DNA of 64,000 bases. It comes from Pseudomonas reinekei. Lineage in GTDB: Bacteria; Pseudomonadota; Gammaproteobacteria; Pseudomonadales; Pseudomonadaceae. Below the pieces are notes generated by a model. It was given only the letters and a program-made list of their open reading frames with translations, ran no database searches and was not told the DNA's origin. Numbering within the stretch: the first letter of the stretch is position 1; each line of letters begins with the position of its first letter. Below are positions 35,856 through 45,418 of the stretch, piece after piece. Made by a program: the position numbers and the translations under genes. The DNA lies in NCBI RefSeq assembly GCF_001945365.1, contig NZ_MSTQ01000001.1, positions 124,001-188,000 of the forward strand, read 5' to 3'.

Positions 35856-37502
35856 TTAGGCTTTTTCCAGCGTAGGGTTTGAATTCGGGAGCGCGCGGCT
35901 GGCCAGCAAGCGGTCGAGCCAGTCGGGGTCCATTTGCGGTTCGGACGAAAACAGCAGTCCGGTGTAATCCTGGTGCGGCGGAGTGAAAATCTGGCTGCGT
36001 GAGCCGTGGTCGACCACCCTGCCCCGTTGCATCACCAGCACCTCATCGGCGATCGCCCGCACCGTGGCGACGTCATGGGTAATGAACAGGTAGGCGACGC
36101 CGAGTTGTTGCTGAATACGATTGAGCAGTTTGAGCACGCCTTCAGCCACCAGTTGATCGAGGGCCGAGGTAACTTCGTCGCAGATGATCAACTGCGGATC
36201 GGCCGCCAGTGCCCGGGCGATACAGATCCGTTGTTTTTGCCCACCGGACAGTTCCCGGGGCTGACGCTCCATGAAGGTCGCCGGGTCGAGTTCGATCATC
36301 TCCAGCAGCTCAGCCACCCGTGCACGCATGGCCTTGCCTTTGAGGCCCAGGTAAAAGGTCAGTGGCCGACCGATGATGTCGACGATGCGCTGACGCGGGT
36401 TCAACGCCGTGTCCGGGATCTGGTAGATCATCTGGATGCGCCGCAATTGCTCTTTACTGCGCTGGCGAAAGTCCGCCGGCAACGGTTGGCCGTCGTACAG
36501 CACCTCGCCATGGGTGGGTGGCAACAAACCGGTGATCAAGCGCGCCGTGGAGCTCTTGCCACTGCCGGATTCGCCGATGACTGCCAGGGTCTGCTCGCGA
36601 TACAGCTTGAGCGAAACATCATGAAGCACCGGTTGGTGGCCGTAACTGGCGCAACTCTTGCGCAATTCCAGCAGCGGTTGCTCTTGCTGTGGCAGTGCCT
36701 TGGGCTCAGTGCGGAAACTGCGTACCGCCCACAATGACTTGGTGTAATCCTCCTGTGGGTCACCGAGCATCTTGCGGGTCTCGGCCTCTTCCACCAGTTT
36801 GCCGTGGCGCAGCACCATGATGCGGTCGGCCATTTGCGCCACCACTGCCAGGTCGTGGCTGATGTAGATCGCAGCGCTGCCGTAGGTTTTCACCGCATCG
36901 CGGATCGCCGCCAGCACTTCGATCTGGGTGGTGACGTCCAGCGCGGTGGTCGGCTCGTCGAAGATGATCAGATCGGGATGGCACGCCATGGCCATCGCTG
37001 TCATGACCCGCTGCAACTGACCGCCGGAAACCTGATGCGGATAACGCTGGCCGATCTGTTCGGGATTGGGCAGGCGCAACACGCGGTACAGTTCCACGGC
37101 TTCGGCCATGGCCTGATCACGGCTCATGCCGCCGTTTATCACGGCGGTTTCGACATGCTGATCGATCAGCCGATGGGCCGGGTTGAACGAAGCGGCCGCG
37201 CTTTGTGCGACGTAGGCGATGCGCAAGCCGCGCAACTTGCGCAGCGCTTCGGGCTTGGCCTTGAGCAGGTCAATGCCGTCGAAATGCACCGAACCGCCGG
37301 TGATTTTGCAGCCGTCTCGGGTGTAGCCCATGGCCGACAGGCCGAGGGTCGACTTGCCCGCCCCCGACTCGCCGATCAGCCCCAGCACTTCGCCGCGCTG
37401 CAGGGTCAGGTCGATGTCCTTGATCAGTGGGTGCCAGGCGTCTTCGTAGTGACCTTCGATGTGCAGGTCGCGAATTTCCAGCAAAGGTTTGGTTGTCGTC
37501 AT
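35856..37502 (-). CDS. Peptide/nickel-type ABC transporter, double ATPase
   Basis: This protein of about 548 residues has two ATPase domains in tandem, equivalent to DppD-DppF fused. Domain 1 has [17 protein letters not shown] and [12 protein letters not shown]; domain 2 has [17 protein letters not shown] and [12 protein letters not shown]. Oligopeptide-type C-terminal extensions follow each. Start ATG 37502 has GGAGTGCTGAAC upstream and lies two bases after the permease stop. It powers the importer with the two permeases and Tat-exported binding protein encoded next to it. Confidence 0.9.
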   Translation of the reverse strand: MTTTKPLLEIRDLHIEGHYEDAWHPLIKDIDLTLQRGEVLGLIGESGAGKSTLGLSAMGYTRDGCKITGGSVHFDGIDLLKAKPEALRKLRGLRIAYVAQSAAASFNPAHRLIDQHVETAVINGGMSRDQAMAEAVELYRVLRLPNPEQIGQRYPHQVSGGQLQRVMTAMAMACHPDLIIFDEPTTALDVTTQIEVLAAIRDAVKTYGSAAIYISHDLAVVAQMADRIMVLRHGKLVEEAETRKMLGDPQEDYTKSLWAVRSFRTEPKALPQQEQPLLELRKSCASYGHQPVLHDVSLKLYREQTLAVIGESGSGKSSTARLITGLLPPTHGEVLYDGQPLPADFRQRSKEQLRRIQMIYQIPDTALNPRQRIVDIIGRPLTFYLGLKGKAMRARVAELLEMIELDPATFMERQPRELSGGQKQRICIARALAADPQLIICDEVTSALDQLVAEGVLKLLNRIQQQLGVAYLFITHDVATVRAIADEVLVMQRGRVVDHGSRSQIFTPPHQDYTGLLFSSEPQMDPDWLDRLLASRALPNSNPTLEKA

Positions 37503-37504
37503 GT

Positions 37505-38332
37505 TCAGCACTCCTTGAGGCCACTGGATTTGTGCAGCATCCAGTCGACGACGAAGTTGACGCTGACCGTGATCAACGCCACGGCCAGGGCGGGCAGCAA
37601 CGGGCTGATGTCGCCGAAGGTGATCAGTACGGCGTTGTCACGCACCATGCTGCCCCAGTCGGCGGTTGGCGGCTGGATGCCCAGGCCGAGGAACGACAGC
37701 GCACTGATGAACAGGAACACAAAGCAGAAGCGCAGTCCGAACTCGGCAATCAACGGCGCCGCCGCGTTCGGCAGCACTTCGCGGGTCACCAGCCAGTAAA
37801 GGCCTTCACCGCGCAGGCGAGCGGCTTCGACGAAGTCTTGAACCACCACGTTCATCGCCACGGCGCGTGACAGGCGAAACACCCGTGTCGCGTCCAGCAG
37901 CGCGATCACCAGCACCAGCGAAGTCGCGGTGGTGCCGACCACGCTGAGGATCAGCAAGGCGAAGATCAGCTGGGGAATCGCCATCAGAATATCCACCACC
38001 CGCGACAAGCCCTGATCGACCCAGCCGCCCTTGATTGCCGCGACTAGGCCGCTCAACCCACCGAGCAGGAACGCCAGTACCGTAGTCAGGAAGGCAATGC
38101 CCAGGGTATTGCGCGCGCCGTAGACCAGGCGGCTGAACATGTCGCGCCCCAGGTTATCGGTGCCCAACAGAAATTGCCCGCCCCACGGCGCGAAGCCCTC
38201 GCCCACCACCTGGGTTTCGCCGAAGGGCGCCAGCACCGGAGCGAACAGCGCCACCAGGATGTACACAACGATGACCAGCAATCCGAACTTGGCACTCAGC
38301 GGCGCCCGGACCATTTGTTTAAGCACGCTCAT
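37505..38332 (-). CDS. Peptide/nickel-type ABC permease (DppC-like)
   Basis: This 275-residue inner-membrane permease begins with a cytoplasmic N terminus and helix KFGLLVIVVYILVALFAPVLAPF. The family signature GTDNLGRDMFSRLVYGARNTL follows, and the EAA loop reads FVEAARLRGEGLYWLVTREVLPNAAAPLI. It starts 3 bases after the DppB-like gene and pairs with it. Confidence 0.92.
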   Translation of the reverse strand: MSVLKQMVRAPLSAKFGLLVIVVYILVALFAPVLAPFGETQVVGEGFAPWGGQFLLGTDNLGRDMFSRLVYGARNTLGIAFLTTVLAFLLGGLSGLVAAIKGGWVDQGLSRVVDILMAIPQLIFALLILSVVGTTATSLVLVIALLDATRVFRLSRAVAMNVVVQDFVEAARLRGEGLYWLVTREVLPNAAAPLIAEFGLRFCFVFLFISALSFLGLGIQPPTADWGSMVRDNAVLITFGDISPLLPALAVALITVSVNFVVDWMLHKSSGLKEC

Positions 38333-38335
38333 GGT

Positions 38336-39295
38336 CTACCCCTTTGGATGCATCAGACGTGGGTTGCTGGCAATCGACAGCACATCGGCGCTGGTATTGA
38401 GCAGGATGTAGGTCGCCGCGAAGATCAGGCTGCAAGCCTGCACCACCGGGATATCGCGCTTGGCCACCGAGTCCACCAGCAACTGGCCGAGGCCGGGATA
38501 GACGAACACCACTTCGACCACCACCACGCCCACCACCAGGTACGCCAGGTTCAGCGCCACCACGTTGACGATCGGCGCCAGCGCATTGGGCAGCGCATGG
38601 CGGAAGATGATCCGCGACTGACTGATGCCCTTGAGCCGGGCCATTTCGATGTAGGGACTGGCCAGCAGATTGATCAGCGAGGCGCGGGTCATGCGCATCA
38701 TCTGCGCGATCACCACCAGACTCAGGGTTGCCACCGGCAGTACCGAGCGTTCCAGCACGGTGCCGAGGGACGCGTCTGGCGACAGGTTGGAAATGCTCGG
38801 GAACCAGTTGAGCTTTACCGCGAACACCAGAATCAGGATGTAGGCGACAAAGAACTCGGGAAACGACACCGCGCTCAGTGCCGAGGTGTTGAGCAAGCGG
38901 TCGAACCAACTATTGCGATACAGCGCGGCGAGCATCCCCAGCAGCAACGCCAGTGGCACTGAAACCAATGCTGCCAGCAACGCGAGGCTGAAAGTGTTGC
39001 CCAAACGCGCGCCGACCAGGTCGGCAATGGGCCGCTGGTTGGCCAGCGACACACCCAGATCGCCGTGCAGCAATTGCCAGATCCAGTGGCCGAAACGCGT
39101 CAGTGGCGGCAGGTCCAGGCCCAGTTGCGCGCGGTAGGCCGCCACGGTTTCCGGCGTGGCGGACTGGCCCAGCATGGCCTGGGCGATATCGCCCGGGAGC
39201 AGGCCGACGGCGAGGAAGATGATGACTGAAACGGCGAACAGCGATAACAGGCCTAACGCCAGGCGCTGCCCTAATAGCTTGAAAATACTTCTCAT
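38336..39295 (-). CDS. Peptide/nickel-type ABC permease (DppB-like)
   Basis: This 319-residue inner-membrane permease has the typical N-terminal helix (LGLLSLFAVSVIIFLAVGLLPGD) and a QLGLDLPPLTRFGHWIWQLLHGDLGVSL segment. The EAA loop is YIEMARLKGISQSRIIFRHALPNALAPI. It is encoded between the binding protein and its DppC-like partner. Confidence 0.92.
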   Translation of the reverse strand: MRSIFKLLGQRLALGLLSLFAVSVIIFLAVGLLPGDIAQAMLGQSATPETVAAYRAQLGLDLPPLTRFGHWIWQLLHGDLGVSLANQRPIADLVGARLGNTFSLALLAALVSVPLALLLGMLAALYRNSWFDRLLNTSALSAVSFPEFFVAYILILVFAVKLNWFPSISNLSPDASLGTVLERSVLPVATLSLVVIAQMMRMTRASLINLLASPYIEMARLKGISQSRIIFRHALPNALAPIVNVVALNLAYLVVGVVVVEVVFVYPGLGQLLVDSVAKRDIPVVQACSLIFAATYILLNTSADVLSIASNPRLMHPKG

Positions 39296-39358
39296 CGTGC
39301 GGTTCCTTGAATGGGCACGTTTGCAAACTGCAAATTTCTACTGTGGGAACACGCCCCC

Positions 39359-39451
39359 CTGTGGGAGCGAGCCTGCTCGCGAAAGCGGTGTGTCAGACAC
39401 CAAAAATGTCCGCTGACAGGGCCTCTTCGCGAGCAGGCTCGCTCCCACAGT
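39359..39451. repeat. REPIN between binding-protein and permease genes
   Basis: Two inverted copies of GTGGGAGCGAGCCTGCTCGC (39361-39380 and complement at 39428-39450) flank a spacer of about 47 bases. As at 26001-26080, it sits just downstream of a solute-binding protein gene and just upstream of its permease, where a 3' mRNA hairpin would favour binding-protein expression. Confidence 0.8.
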
Positions 39452-39478
39452 TGATCTCCACAGAGTTCAAGACCGGGT

Positions 39479-41080
39479 TTACGCCTGCCACCACCGCTCA
39501 ATCACCCGCAACCCGTCCAGCTCGCCATAAGGCGCTGTCTGCCCGCCATGGGCGATTTTGTTGGAGCGCGCCGCCACCGAGCTGGCGAACAACGGCACAA
39601 TCGCCCCGCCCTCGTCGCGGCACAGGCTCTGCATTTCGTTGTACATCTCGCGGCGCAGCGGTTCGTTCATCTCGCCACGGGCGGCGTTGAGCAATTGGTT
39701 GAAACGCGGGTTGTCCCAGTGGGTTTCGTTCCACGCCGCGCCTTTGGCATAACCGATGCTGAACATGCGGTCGGCGGTCAGGCTGCTGTACCAGAACGAC
39801 GTAGTGAACGGCTGCTTCATCCACACGTTGGAGAAGAAACCATCCGCCGGTTCGCGCACCACATCGATCTCGATCCCGGCGGCGCGGGCCTGCTCCTTGA
39901 ACAACACCGAAGCGTCGACCGCGCCGGTATACGCCGCGTCGGAGGCTTGCAGGCGAACCTTGAGCGAATCCAGACCGGCCTTCTTCAGATAGAAACGCGA
40001 CTTGTCCGGATCGTAGGTTCGCTGCTCCAGCGCGGTGTTGATGAAGCGGCTACCTGGCTGGATCGGGTGGTCGTTCCCCACAAGGCCGTAGCCGTACAGC
40101 ACCGATGCGAGCAACGTTTCACGGTTGATCGCGTGCTTCATCGCCATGCGCACGTCGTTGTTCTGGAACACCTGGCTGTCGGTAAGCATCGGGAAGGTGT
40201 AGTGCTGCGCGCCCTTGGTTTCTTCGATGAACAGGTTCGGGTTGCGCTTGAGCAACGCCACGGTTTTCAGGTCGACCTTGTTGATCACGTCCACTTGCCC
40301 GGTGACCAACGCGTTGATGCGCGCGGCGCCGTCGCCAATCGCAATCAGCTCGGCACCGGCGAAGTGCGCGCGCCCAGCCTTCCAGTAATCCGGACTGCGC
40401 TCCAGGGTCATGCGCACACCCGGCTCGAAATCCTTGAGACGATAACCACCCGTGCCGACACCAGCCTGCCAGTCCGGCAGGCCATCCTTGCTCGGCATGA
40501 TCACCAAATGGTAATCGGCAACCACGTAGGTGAAATCGGCGTTGCCGGATTTCAGTTCGAACACCACGCTGTCGCTGCCATTGGCACTGACCATGTCCAC
40601 ATCGCCCAACACGGTTTTCGCCGCCGAACTGGATTTGTCCCCGAGGTGATGCTGGATCGAGGCAACCACATCGTCGGCGGTCAGGGTCTTACCGTTGTGG
40701 AAGGTCACGCCCTGGCGCAATTTGAAAGTCCAGACCCGAGCGTCCGGGGTCGAGGTCCAGCTTTCGGCCAGTTCGGGGATCGCCGTGCCGTCGACCGCAA
40801 TTTCGGTGAGGGTGTTATAGATCGCCGAGAACCCGACGAAGGTGAACGTATCGACCCAGGAGCCGGGGTCTTTCGAATCGGTGGTGCTGCCACCCGCCAG
40901 GCCCAGGCGCAATACGCCACCGGGTTTCGGCGTCGACTGCGCCGCCATGGCGCCAAACGGCAGCCCCATGGAGAACGCCCCGGCCACGGCGGCTGCAGCG
41001 GCGCTGTACTTCAAGAAGTCGCGACGCGGGAAGCTGAATTCATGGTTCGCTTGAGTAATCTTGTTTTTGTTATCGCTCAT
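39479..41080 (-). CDS. ABC transporter substrate-binding protein, family 5, Tat-exported
   Basis: This 533-residue oligopeptide/nickel-type binding protein has a twin-arginine signal (FPRRDFLKYSAAAAAVAGAF, cleavage near AMAAQS). The DppA-like core includes LAESWTSTPDARVWTFKLRQGVTFHNGKTLTADDVVASI. Tat export suggests folding or cofactor needs before translocation. Its place directly downstream of the arginine transaminase genes suggests uptake of arginine peptides or other guanidino compounds, which is inference. Confidence 0.9.
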   Translation of the reverse strand: MSDNKNKITQANHEFSFPRRDFLKYSAAAAAVAGAFSMGLPFGAMAAQSTPKPGGVLRLGLAGGSTTDSKDPGSWVDTFTFVGFSAIYNTLTEIAVDGTAIPELAESWTSTPDARVWTFKLRQGVTFHNGKTLTADDVVASIQHHLGDKSSSAAKTVLGDVDMVSANGSDSVVFELKSGNADFTYVVADYHLVIMPSKDGLPDWQAGVGTGGYRLKDFEPGVRMTLERSPDYWKAGRAHFAGAELIAIGDGAARINALVTGQVDVINKVDLKTVALLKRNPNLFIEETKGAQHYTFPMLTDSQVFQNNDVRMAMKHAINRETLLASVLYGYGLVGNDHPIQPGSRFINTALEQRTYDPDKSRFYLKKAGLDSLKVRLQASDAAYTGAVDASVLFKEQARAAGIEIDVVREPADGFFSNVWMKQPFTTSFWYSSLTADRMFSIGYAKGAAWNETHWDNPRFNQLLNAARGEMNEPLRREMYNEMQSLCRDEGGAIVPLFASSVAARSNKIAHGGQTAPYGELDGLRVIERWWQA

Positions 41081-41177
41081 TGCATTGCCCCTGATGAAAG
41101 CTAATGAAATACCCGTTCAAAGCCACGCCAGACACCGGGCCATGGCCCGGTGCGTACAACGTTTGAATCGCCAACGG

Positions 41178-42593
41178 TCACACCTGGATCGCCTTCACTT
41201 CGACGAATTCGTTCAGCCCTTCTTCCCCCCACTCCCGACCATTACCCGATTGTTTGTAGCCGCCGAACGGCGCCTGATAATTGAACGCCGCACCATTGAG
41301 GAAGCACTGGCCAGCCCGCAGTTGCCGCCCCAGATGCAGGGCGCGCTCGGTACTTCCGGCCCAGACACCGCTGGACAGGCCAAAAGGCGAGTCGTTGGCG
41401 ATCTGGATCGCGTGGCCTTCATCGGTGTAGGGAATCAGGCACAGCACCGGGCCGAAGATTTCTTCCTGGGCAATGCGCAGGCGGTTGTCGACGTCGGCGA
41501 ACAGCGTCGGGCTGACGTAATAACCGCGCTCGAACGCCGGTGCTGCATCACCGCCGCACAGCAGGCGCGCGCCTTCCTGTTGCCCGACCTTGATGTAGTC
41601 GAGCACGGTGCGGCGTTGCCCCGCCGAACACATCGGCCCGAGGAAGCTTTGTGGGTCGAGTGGATCGCCCATTTTCAGGCTCAGGGTTTCGGCCAGCGCC
41701 AGCTCCACTGCTTCGGCATAACGACTGGCCGGCAGCAGCATGCGGGTCAACGCGGTGCAGGTTTGACCGGAGTTGATCATCACGTCCTGCACGCCATAGC
41801 GAACCGCAGCCGCCAGGTCAGCGTCTTCGGCAATCAGCAGCGGCGACTTGCCGCCCAGTTCCAGGCACACCCGTTTCACCGACGGTGCTGCCGCTTGTGC
41901 GACGCGAACACCGGCGCGGGTGGATCCGGTGAACGACACCATGTCGACGTCCGGGTGTTTGGCCAATGCTTCGCCGACTTTCGAACCCGGCCCGCTGACC
42001 AGGTTGAAGACCCCGGCCGGCAGGCCGATGGCTTCGATCATCTGTGCCAGCAAAAACGCATGCAGCGGCGTTTCCTGGCTCGGCTTGACCACCACCGTGC
42101 AACCGGCAGCCAGTGCCGGGGCGAGTTTGCCGATCAACTGATGCAGCGGGTAATTCCACGGATTGATAAAGGCGCAGACGCCCACCGCTTCACGCATCAC
42201 CAGCGAGTTGCCGACTTCGCGTACGTCATCCATCAGGCGGGCCAGTTCGACGTATTGCTCGAGGCCAATGATCGGCCCGTCGACCTGTACCGAGCGGCAC
42301 CATTGCACCGGCATGCCCAGTTCAGTGGTGATGACCGCGGCCATTTCATCGGCACGGCTGCGCAGTTGCTCAGCCAGTGCACGGATATACCCGGCGCGAA
42401 CGCTGGACGGTGTTCGCGACCATGACGCGAAGGCTTTGCGCGCGGCGGCTACAGCGTTGTCGACGTCACGCTCATCGCCCAGCGGCACGCTGCTGGCGAC
42501 TTCTTCGGTGGCCGGGTTGATCACTTCGGCCATCCCCTGCCCAGACGGCGTTTGCCAGCGGCCATCAATAAACAATGTCTTGTGGTTAAGCAT
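41178..42593 (-). CDS. Aldehyde dehydrogenase, candidate 4-guanidinobutyraldehyde dehydrogenase
   Basis: This 471-residue NAD(P)-dependent enzyme has NPWNYPLHQLIGKLAPALAAG (nucleotide-binding helix), FTGSTRAG, the general base Glu in LELGGKSP and the nucleophile Cys in MINSGQTCTALTRM. It overlaps the aruH stop by 8 bases. In the arginine transaminase pathway AruI releases 4-guanidinobutyraldehyde, which P. aeruginosa oxidises with KauB encoded elsewhere; this clustered enzyme is the natural candidate for that step here. Confidence 0.88.
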   Translation of the reverse strand: MLNHKTLFIDGRWQTPSGQGMAEVINPATEEVASSVPLGDERDVDNAVAAARKAFASWSRTPSSVRAGYIRALAEQLRSRADEMAAVITTELGMPVQWCRSVQVDGPIIGLEQYVELARLMDDVREVGNSLVMREAVGVCAFINPWNYPLHQLIGKLAPALAAGCTVVVKPSQETPLHAFLLAQMIEAIGLPAGVFNLVSGPGSKVGEALAKHPDVDMVSFTGSTRAGVRVAQAAAPSVKRVCLELGGKSPLLIAEDADLAAAVRYGVQDVMINSGQTCTALTRMLLPASRYAEAVELALAETLSLKMGDPLDPQSFLGPMCSAGQRRTVLDYIKVGQQEGARLLCGGDAAPAFERGYYVSPTLFADVDNRLRIAQEEIFGPVLCLIPYTDEGHAIQIANDSPFGLSSGVWAGSTERALHLGRQLRAGQCFLNGAAFNYQAPFGGYKQSGNGREWGEEGLNEFVEVKAIQV

Positions 42594-43776
42594 GAACCTC
42601 GGCCTCCATCAATTCCCGGGCACAACGGGCAATACGCTGACAGGCATCGCGCAACGGTTCGGCGCCGACCACCAGCCCCAGGCGAATATGCCCCGCAGCG
42701 CTCGGGCCGAAAGCTTCGCCGGCCAGTACAGAGACGCCATGGCGATCGAGCAGGCGGTCGGCAAACGCCTGCGCGCTGAGCCCGGTTTCGCGGATATCCA
42801 CCATCACGAACATTCCGCCATCAGGTTTCAAGGCGCGCACGCCCGAACATTCGGCGAGGCTGTCGCACACCAGGTCGCGGCGCTCACGATAGGCTTCGCG
42901 CATGGCGTGCAGTTCCGGCAGAGGGCTTTGCAGCGCGATCACCGCGGCGTCCTGAATGAAATCCGGCGAACCGTAGAGCATGCACAGCGCAAGGTTTTCC
43001 AGGTGTGCAGCCAGTGACGGCGGCGCCACCACCCAGCCGACGCGCCACCCGGTCATGGCGTGGGACTTCGACAGGCTGTTGAGGGTCGCCGTGCGCTCGG
43101 CCATGCCCGGCAAACTCGCCGGGCTGACGTGCTCGCCTTCAAACAGCAGTTCGCTGTAGACCTCATCGGAAATCAGCCACAGATCGTGGGCGATGCACAG
43201 TTCGGCCAGCGCCTGCCAGGTGCTGCGCGGCAGGCTTGCGCCTGACGGGTTATGCGGACTGTTCAAGGCCAACGCCCGGGTGCGAGGCGTGATCCGCGCG
43301 GCGACGTCTTCGGGCAATACGCGAAAACCGTTTTCCGAACGCACCGGCACCGGTACGACCACGGCGCCGCAGGCACCAAACACCGCTTCGTAAGTGACAT
43401 ACATCGGTTCGGCGACGATCACTTCATCGCCCGGGTTCAGTACGCATTGGGCAACGGCGAACAGCGCACACTGCGCGCCGGCCAGCACCGTGACCTGATC
43501 CGCCGAAACCGCTTGCCCGCTGCGTTGCCGATGACGCCTGGCGATGGCTTCACGCAGGGCCCGCTTGCCGCGTACTTCGGCATAGTGCGTGTTGCCGTTG
43601 AGCAGGCTGTCGATGGCGCCCTGAACGATGGGTTGCGGTGTGTCGAAATCCGGGTCGCCCACGGACAGCAACAGGATGTCTTCACCCTGCTCGCGCAGTG
43701 CCAGGGCCCGGTAGTGAATATCCCAGGCGGCGGCGCCGTCTCCCGCGATACGTTGAGTCAGATCGGAAAAGCGCAT
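42586..43776 (-). CDS. aruH: Arginine:pyruvate transaminase
   Basis: This 396-residue fold-type I aminotransferase converts L-arginine plus pyruvate to 2-ketoarginine plus alanine. It opens RFSDLTQRIAGDGAAAWDIH and keeps SVGDPDFDTPQPIVQ, SPHNPSGASLP (substrate/PLP contact Asn) and the Schiff-base Lys in [16 protein letters not shown]. It resembles P. aeruginosa AruH closely, and the adjacent aruI and aruRS support the name. It is a paralogue of the N-terminal half of the fusion at 26891-28894. Confidence 0.95.
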   Translation of the reverse strand: MRFSDLTQRIAGDGAAAWDIHYRALALREQGEDILLLSVGDPDFDTPQPIVQGAIDSLLNGNTHYAEVRGKRALREAIARRHRQRSGQAVSADQVTVLAGAQCALFAVAQCVLNPGDEVIVAEPMYVTYEAVFGACGAVVVPVPVRSENGFRVLPEDVAARITPRTRALALNSPHNPSGASLPRSTWQALAELCIAHDLWLISDEVYSELLFEGEHVSPASLPGMAERTATLNSLSKSHAMTGWRVGWVVAPPSLAAHLENLALCMLYGSPDFIQDAAVIALQSPLPELHAMREAYRERRDLVCDSLAECSGVRALKPDGGMFVMVDIRETGLSAQAFADRLLDRHGVSVLAGEAFGPSAAGHIRLGLVVGAEPLRDACQRIARCARELMEAEVHA

Positions 43777-43800
43777 GGCTTCATCCCCCTTAAATACAGT

Positions 43801-45408
43801 TCAATGGGCGCAGGCATGCTTGAGTTCGATCAGCGTCACGCCGTTGCGCTTGAAGCCGTGACGCAAGTCGGTTTGCAACTCCGCCAGGCTTTGCGGCTGA
43901 GTCACGGTGCAACCGAACGCGCGCGCAAGGGCGGCGAAATCCGGGTTGCGCGGCAGCACGCCGATCGGCTCGATATCGAGGCCGAGCATGTCGTCGCGGA
44001 TCTGTCCCAGTGCGTCGTTGTTCCACAGCAAAACGACCAACGGGCTGTCGAGTTCTTCCACGGCGGTGGCCAGTTCCTGGGCCGTGTAAAGGAAACCGCC
44101 GTCGCCCACCAGCACCAGGCCCGGACGTTGCGGCGCGCCGAACTTGGCGCCGATGCCGGCGGGCAAGCCGTAGCCCAAGGTGCCGTAGCCGGTCGGGTGC
44201 AACCAGCTACGGATGGCCAGACTGTCGAAGGCGTAGTTGCCGGTGTAGGCCAGTTGGGTCATGTCGGTGCTGATGAACGCGTTGTCCGGCAACTCCGCAG
44301 CAATGTGCTCGAGAATTGACTGATGGATCCGTTGCAACGGGCCATGGCTGGCCTTGACCGCTTCACGCAATGCCGCAACCGAGGCAATCGCCGCGCTGGC
44401 GTCACGTACGCTGGATGGCAGGCGCTCGAGCAAGCCGCTGAGGGTTTGTTGCGCATCGCCATGCAGGGCCACGGTACAGGGATAGAAGTCGTTGAACTTG
44501 CGCGGATCGATGTCCACTCGCAGCAGTGCAGCGTTGAGCGGCAGGCGCTCGCGCCAGAAATCGGTATCGGCCATTTCGGTGCCGACCGCCAGCACCACGT
44601 CGGCATCGGCAATCAGCTTCCAGCCCGGCTCCACGCACAACGACGAACCGGCATTCAACGGTGCATCCGGTGGCAGCAGGCCCTTGCCGGCGACACTGGT
44701 AAACAGCGGCGCCGCGAGTCGAGTGCTGATGTCCTGCAGTTGCGAGGTGGCGTGCAAGGCGCCGCCACCGGCGATGATCATCGGGCGTTTGGCGCCGTTG
44801 AGTTTGGCCACGGCTTCATCGAGCGCAGTGGCGGATGCCGGACCACGCCCGGGACGACGCACCACGTCGTTGCTCCAGTCATTAGCAATCGGCGCCGACA
44901 ATACATCCAGCGGCACCGAAATGTGCACAGGACGCGGACGCTCGCTGTCGAACACCGCATAGGCGCGGGCGATCAGTTCCGGCAGGTCTTCAGCGGTAAG
45001 CGCCACGGCCGAGAACGCAGTGATCGGTGCAGTCATCGCCCGCTGATCCTGGCACTCATGCAGGCTGCCCCAGCCCTTGCCGAGGCTGGCGCTATGGTTG
45101 ACGCTGGAAATCACCAGCATGGGAATCGAGTCGGCGTACGCCTGCCCGATGCCGGTGGCGGCGTTGGTCACGCCGGGGCCGGTGATGACGAAGCACACGC
45201 CGGGTTTGCCGCTGACCCGCGCGTAACCGTCGGCCATGAAACTGGCGCCTTGTTCATGACGCGTCAGCACGTGGCGAATGCCGCTGCCGGGCAAGCCGCG
45301 ATACAGCTCCAGTGTGTGTACGCCGGGAATGCCGAACACGGTATCGACACCGTAATTGGCCAGCAGGCGCACCAGCGCCTGGCCACCGGTCAAGGGTTTG
45401 CTTTGCAT
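43801..45408 (-). CDS. aruI: 2-Ketoarginine decarboxylase, ThDP-dependent
   Basis: This 535-residue enzyme starts at ATG 45408 (GAGGACCTGAAC upstream). Three ThDP-fold domains are seen. The N-terminal catalytic Glu lies in LTRHEQGASFMADGYARVSG, the middle domain follows, and the C-terminal ThDP/Mg motif is GDGGFLYTAQELATAVEELDSPLVVLLWNN. It decarboxylates 5-guanidino-2-oxopentanoate to 4-guanidinobutyraldehyde. It lies between aruH and the acyl-CoA ligase gene, with 24- and 10-base gaps. Confidence 0.93.
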   Translation of the reverse strand: MQSKPLTGGQALVRLLANYGVDTVFGIPGVHTLELYRGLPGSGIRHVLTRHEQGASFMADGYARVSGKPGVCFVITGPGVTNAATGIGQAYADSIPMLVISSVNHSASLGKGWGSLHECQDQRAMTAPITAFSAVALTAEDLPELIARAYAVFDSERPRPVHISVPLDVLSAPIANDWSNDVVRRPGRGPASATALDEAVAKLNGAKRPMIIAGGGALHATSQLQDISTRLAAPLFTSVAGKGLLPPDAPLNAGSSLCVEPGWKLIADADVVLAVGTEMADTDFWRERLPLNAALLRVDIDPRKFNDFYPCTVALHGDAQQTLSGLLERLPSSVRDASAAIASVAALREAVKASHGPLQRIHQSILEHIAAELPDNAFISTDMTQLAYTGNYAFDSLAIRSWLHPTGYGTLGYGLPAGIGAKFGAPQRPGLVLVGDGGFLYTAQELATAVEELDSPLVVLLWNNDALGQIRDDMLGLDIEPIGVLPRNPDFAALARAFGCTVTQPQSLAELQTDLRHGFKRNGVTLIELKHACAH

Positions 45409-45418
45409 GTTCAGGTCC

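Noticed and set aside
39359..39451. Repeats as a CRISPR array
   Set aside because: The copies are inverted pairs, not regularly spaced direct repeats, and match the REP family elsewhere in the window.
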